Shown piece by piece: positions 5,717 to 7,802 of a stretch of DNA of 7,802 nt; positions within the stretch are counted from its first letter, which is position 1; the number at the start of each line of letters is the position of its first letter. The notes below the pieces were generated by a model. It saw only the letters and a list, made by a program, of their open reading frames with translations. It was not told where the DNA came from and made no database searches. This stretch comes from Pseudomonadota bacterium. Lineage in GTDB: Bacteria; Pseudomonadota; Alphaproteobacteria; Paracaedibacterales; CAIULA01. The stretch is from contig JAJZHT010000052.1 in NCBI GenBank assembly GCA_021804455.1, forward strand, positions 1 through 7,802, read 5' to 3'. Made by a program: the position numbers and the translations under genes.

Positions 5717-7027
5717 ATGTTGAAAACAGGGAACCTTTTTGAAAAAAACAAAACATTGTCACGCCCCTTAGCCGAGGAATTGCGACCCCAAACGTTACAA
5801 GATGTAGTGGGACAAGATCATCTGTTAGGACAAGGAAAACCTCTTACACGTTTCTTACAGGCCAAAGCGTTACCCTCCTTAATTCTTTGGGGGCCACCTG
5901 GTTGTGGTAAGACTACCTTGGCTAGATTATTGGCTAAGGAAGCCGATCTTATTTTTCAGGAAATCTCTGCCCTTAATACTGGCGTCGCAGATTTGAAAAA
6001 AATTTTTGAGCAGGCCCACGCCTATCAGTTAACAGGAAAAAGAACCTTACTTTTTGTGGATGAAATTCATCGTTTTAACCGTGCTCAACAAGATGCTTTT
6101 CTGCCAATTGTTGAGCAAGGATTGGTTACCCTTGTAGGTGCAACCACTGAAAATCCGTCTTTTGAATTAAATGCTGCCCTTTTATCTCGTACCCATGTCA
6201 TGGTGCTACACCGTCTGGATGAAAAGGCTTTAGAAATCCTTTTACAAAAAGCAGAAAACAAACAAGGTCGCTCCTTACCCATCGATGGGCAGGGGCGAGA
6301 TCTTCTCAAATCGATGGCGGACGGCGATGGCAGAACCCTTTTAAATTTTGCAGAGTCTTTATTCTTGCATTCTGGTTCCCCCCTTCTTTCTGTTAGCGAT
6401 ATGATGCAGGTCCTGCAACGCCGTGCCCCAATTTATGATAAAGCTCAAGAAGGTCATTACAATCTGATCAGTGCTTTGCATAAATCCATTCGTGGTTCAG
6501 ATCCTGATGCTGCATTGTATTGGTTTTGTCGAATGGTAGAGGCAGGAGAGGATTGCCTCTTTATTGCCCGTCGTCTTATTCGAGCCGCAGTGGAAGATGT
6601 GGGGCTCGCCGATCCTTATGCCCTGAATCAAGCAATTGCAGCCAAAGAAGCCTTTGATTTTTTGGGTTCACCAGAAGGGAATCTAGCCTTAGCACAATGT
6701 GTTCTTTATCTAGCAACAGCCCCCAAGTCAAACGCTGTTTACAATGCCTATAAAAGAGCCTCCCAGTATGCTCAAGAAAATGGGTCGTTAACACCTCCTC
6801 CCCATATTTTGAATGCCCCTACAAAGCTTATGAAACAATTGGGATACGGAAAAGATTACTGTTATGATCACGACACCCCCGAGGCTTTTTCTGGTCAAAA
6901 TTATTTTCCGGAATCCTTATCAAGGCAAACCTTTTATCAACCAACCCACAGGGGTTTTGAAGAAAAACTTCAAAAACGTCTTATGCATTGGCAAACGTTA
7001 AGAAATGAAGGAACTGCTAAAAAATGA
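5717..7027 (+). CDS. rarA: Replication-associated recombination protein RarA (MgsA), AAA+ ATPase
   Basis: RarA is a clamp-loader-like AAA+ ATPase, conserved to eukaryotic Mgs1/WRNIP1, acting at stalled replication forks and gaps. The 436 residues begin with a short tail and the family opening [23 protein letters not shown] (16-38). Then come Walker [10 protein letters not shown] (59-67), Walker [12 protein letters not shown] (111-121), sensor 1 [12 protein letters not shown] (141-152) and a likely arginine finger in LLSRTH (Arg158). The C-terminal half has the RarA helical and tetramerisation signatures, including [41 protein letters not shown] and [14 protein letters not shown]. Length is normal. 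It is the last gene of the infA run, 29 bases after the PCuAC gene, and converges on the tonB-like gene with a probable terminator between. Confidence 0.97.
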   Translation: MLKTGNLFEKNKTLSRPLAEELRPQTLQDVVGQDHLLGQGKPLTRFLQAKALPSLILWGPPGCGKTTLARLLAKEADLIFQEISALNTGVADLKKIFEQAHAYQLTGKRTLLFVDEIHRFNRAQQDAFLPIVEQGLVTLVGATTENPSFELNAALLSRTHVMVLHRLDEKALEILLQKAENKQGRSLPIDGQGRDLLKSMADGDGRTLLNFAESLFLHSGSPLLSVSDMMQVLQRRAPIYDKAQEGHYNLISALHKSIRGSDPDAALYWFCRMVEAGEDCLFIARRLIRAAVEDVGLADPYALNQAIAAKEAFDFLGSPEGNLALAQCVLYLATAPKSNAVYNAYKRASQYAQENGSLTPPPHILNAPTKLMKQLGYGKDYCYDHDTPEAFSGQNYFPESLSRQTFYQPTHRGFEEKLQKRLMHWQTLRNEGTAKK

Positions 7028-7042
7028 TCTTCATCCTTCAAC

Positions 7043-7072
7043 AAACACGAAGCAAGGTCACGGGTGTTTTTT
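7043..7072 (+). terminator. Probable Rho-independent terminator of the rarA operon
   Basis: AAACAC (7043-7048) can pair with GTGTTT (7064-7069) across a 15-base loop, and the run of six T at 7067-7072 follows. It lies 15 bases after the rarA stop, between convergent genes. The stem is AT-rich and short, so efficiency may be modest. Read from the minus strand, the stem is also present, but the trailing T-run is much poorer. Confidence 0.5.
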
Positions 7073-7102
7073 ATAGGGTGATAATCGATGCTTAAAACGT
7101 TA

Positions 7103-7687
7103 TTACGATTCTAAATCAAACGTAATCGGCAAAGTTACGACAATAGGCTCTTGTTTACCATCCAACCTTTTGAAACGCCAAGTTTGAACCGTGTGAATGG
7201 CTGCTGTTTTTAAAAGTTCTGCGGTTTGGTGACCGGTTTCAATGCTAACATCAACAACATGTCCCATATGATCAATAGTCAGCCTTAAAAGCATTCTGCC
7301 CGTTAGACCTTGTTGACGCGCCTGGTCAGGATAGGGAGGGGGTTGATTTTGAGGATCGGCAACTAAAGTAGCCACCTGATTCTGTGAAAAAGATACCCCT
7401 TCAGAAGGCTGAACAGAGGTCTTTGTCGTATCGACAGACAAAGCTTTATAAGAAACCAATTTTTGTTGAGACGAGATTGCTTTTTTGTTTTTTTGGGGTA
7501 AAGTCGCTTCTTTCTTAAAGGGCCGTATGGGTTGAGCCCAAACAACTTGTGCAGCCACTTTATGACAGGCCTGGAGGGGTTTAGACGGCGCCTTCTGACT
7601 TCCTCCTACGACCCAAACCCAATAACTGCTTGCAAAAACAAAACCATGCAACAGGAAGGAAAGGAAAAGAGTTACTCGGTACGTCAT
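7103..7687 (-). CDS. TonB-like energy transducer
   Basis: TonB proteins span the inner membrane, draw on the proton gradient through ExbB-ExbD and contact outer-membrane receptors to drive substrate import. The 194-residue product has an N-terminal anchor (about residues 5-27). Its SFLLHG keeps the Ser10-x3-His14 spacing seen for Ser16/His20 of E. coli TonB. A lysine- and glutamine-rich spacer of about 80 residues follows, without strong Pro-Lys repeats. The C-terminal TonB domain is at 112-193: PPPYPDQARQQGLTGRMLL, VVDVSIETGH, TWRFKR and a final beta strand. It is shorter than E. coli TonB (239). The start ATG overlaps the stop of the upstream receptor gene (ATGA), and no well-placed Shine-Dalgarno is visible, implying coupling. 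No exbB/exbD is in the window. Confidence 0.9.
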   Translation of the reverse strand: MTYRVTLFLSFLLHGFVFASSYWVWVVGGSQKAPSKPLQACHKVAAQVVWAQPIRPFKKEATLPQKNKKAISSQQKLVSYKALSVDTTKTSVQPSEGVSFSQNQVATLVADPQNQPPPYPDQARQQGLTGRMLLRLTIDHMGHVVDVSIETGHQTAELLKTAAIHTVQTWRFKRLDGKQEPIVVTLPITFDLES

Positions 7688-7802
7688 AAAGTGATTCTGA
7701 CCCCTGTATACATTTCCAAACCTGGTTGTTCATAGCCTAGAGGTTGCTGATAACGACGATTAAAAAGATTTTCAATACGGACAAAAAAGTCGGGTGAGAT
7801 AT
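7684..7802 (-). CDS. TonB-dependent outer-membrane receptor, C-terminal end only (truncated by window edge)
   Basis: The minus strand is open from the right edge to a TGA at 7686-7684. The last 38 codons read ISPDFFVRIENLFNRRYQQP, then LGYEQPGLEMYTGVRITL. This is the classic end of a TonB-dependent receptor beta barrel: the N-L-F-[DN]-x-x-Y segment, GY-x-x-PG and a closing strand with alternating hydrophobic residues. The GYxxPG form recalls BtuB-like and some siderophore receptors, but the substrate cannot be inferred from this fragment. The terminal residue is Leu rather than the usual Phe or Trp of the beta-barrel assembly signal. Its stop overlaps the TonB-like start by four bases. The start and plug domain lie beyond the window. 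Confidence 0.85.
   Translation of the reverse strand, partial: ISPDFFVRIENLFNRRYQQPLGYEQPGLEMYTGVRITL

Noticed and set aside
7532..7735. Plus-strand open frame of 67 codons opposite the tonB-like gene
   Set aside because: It is antisense to two recognisable genes, has no similarity I recognise and no good ribosome binding site.
1..7802. Search for mobile elements, CRISPR arrays, phage genes or a new defence system
   Set aside because: Nearly all bases are accounted for by recognisable housekeeping or transport genes. No transposase, terminal repeats, regular short repeats or anomalous gene cluster were seen.

Overview
The window looks like ordinary chromosome from a low-GC member of the Alphaproteobacteria (GC in the low forties by eye). 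The lineage call rests on the tRNA-Met sequence, the 72-residue IF-1, the SuhB-type phosphatase and the infA/RNase E-G pairing. An intracellular or host-associated group such as Holosporales would fit the low GC, but that is a guess. Genes are closely packed, and I see no transposase, integrase, phage gene, CRISPR array or rRNA.

Left part (1-1901): the 3' three quarters of speE (spermidine synthase) enters from the left edge. It is followed by a small membrane protein with a DUF2628-type signature under its own possible promoter. Convergent to it is a UmuD-like self-cleaving S24 peptidase with a basic N-terminal extension and no umuC beside it.

Middle (1902-3606): a divergent control region fires leftward into umuD and rightward, from a near-consensus promoter, into an elongator tRNA-Met. 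The efp gene (EF-P) starts 45 bases after the tRNA with no terminator or obvious promoter between, and an inositol-monophosphatase/SuhB gene follows. The three probably form one mixed tRNA/mRNA unit.

Right-centre (3607-7027): a 206-base leader with two candidate promoters precedes infA, a short RNase E/G-family gene, a periplasmic PCuAC-type copper chaperone and rarA. All are on the plus strand with gaps of 1, 14 and 29 bases, so they are probably one operon. It keeps the infA-RNase E/G pair common in Alphaproteobacteria but lacks the maf and yacG genes often found with it.

Right end (7028-7802): a probable terminator separates rarA from a leftward pair. The pair is the last 38 codons of a TonB-dependent outer-membrane receptor, whose stop overlaps the start of a TonB-like protein by four bases. 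Together they suggest a receptor with a dedicated energy transducer.

No clearly new system is visible. The points most worth checking are the coupled receptor/TonB pair, the orphan UmuD with its possible operator, the tRNA-Met/efp transcript and the remodelled infA operon.
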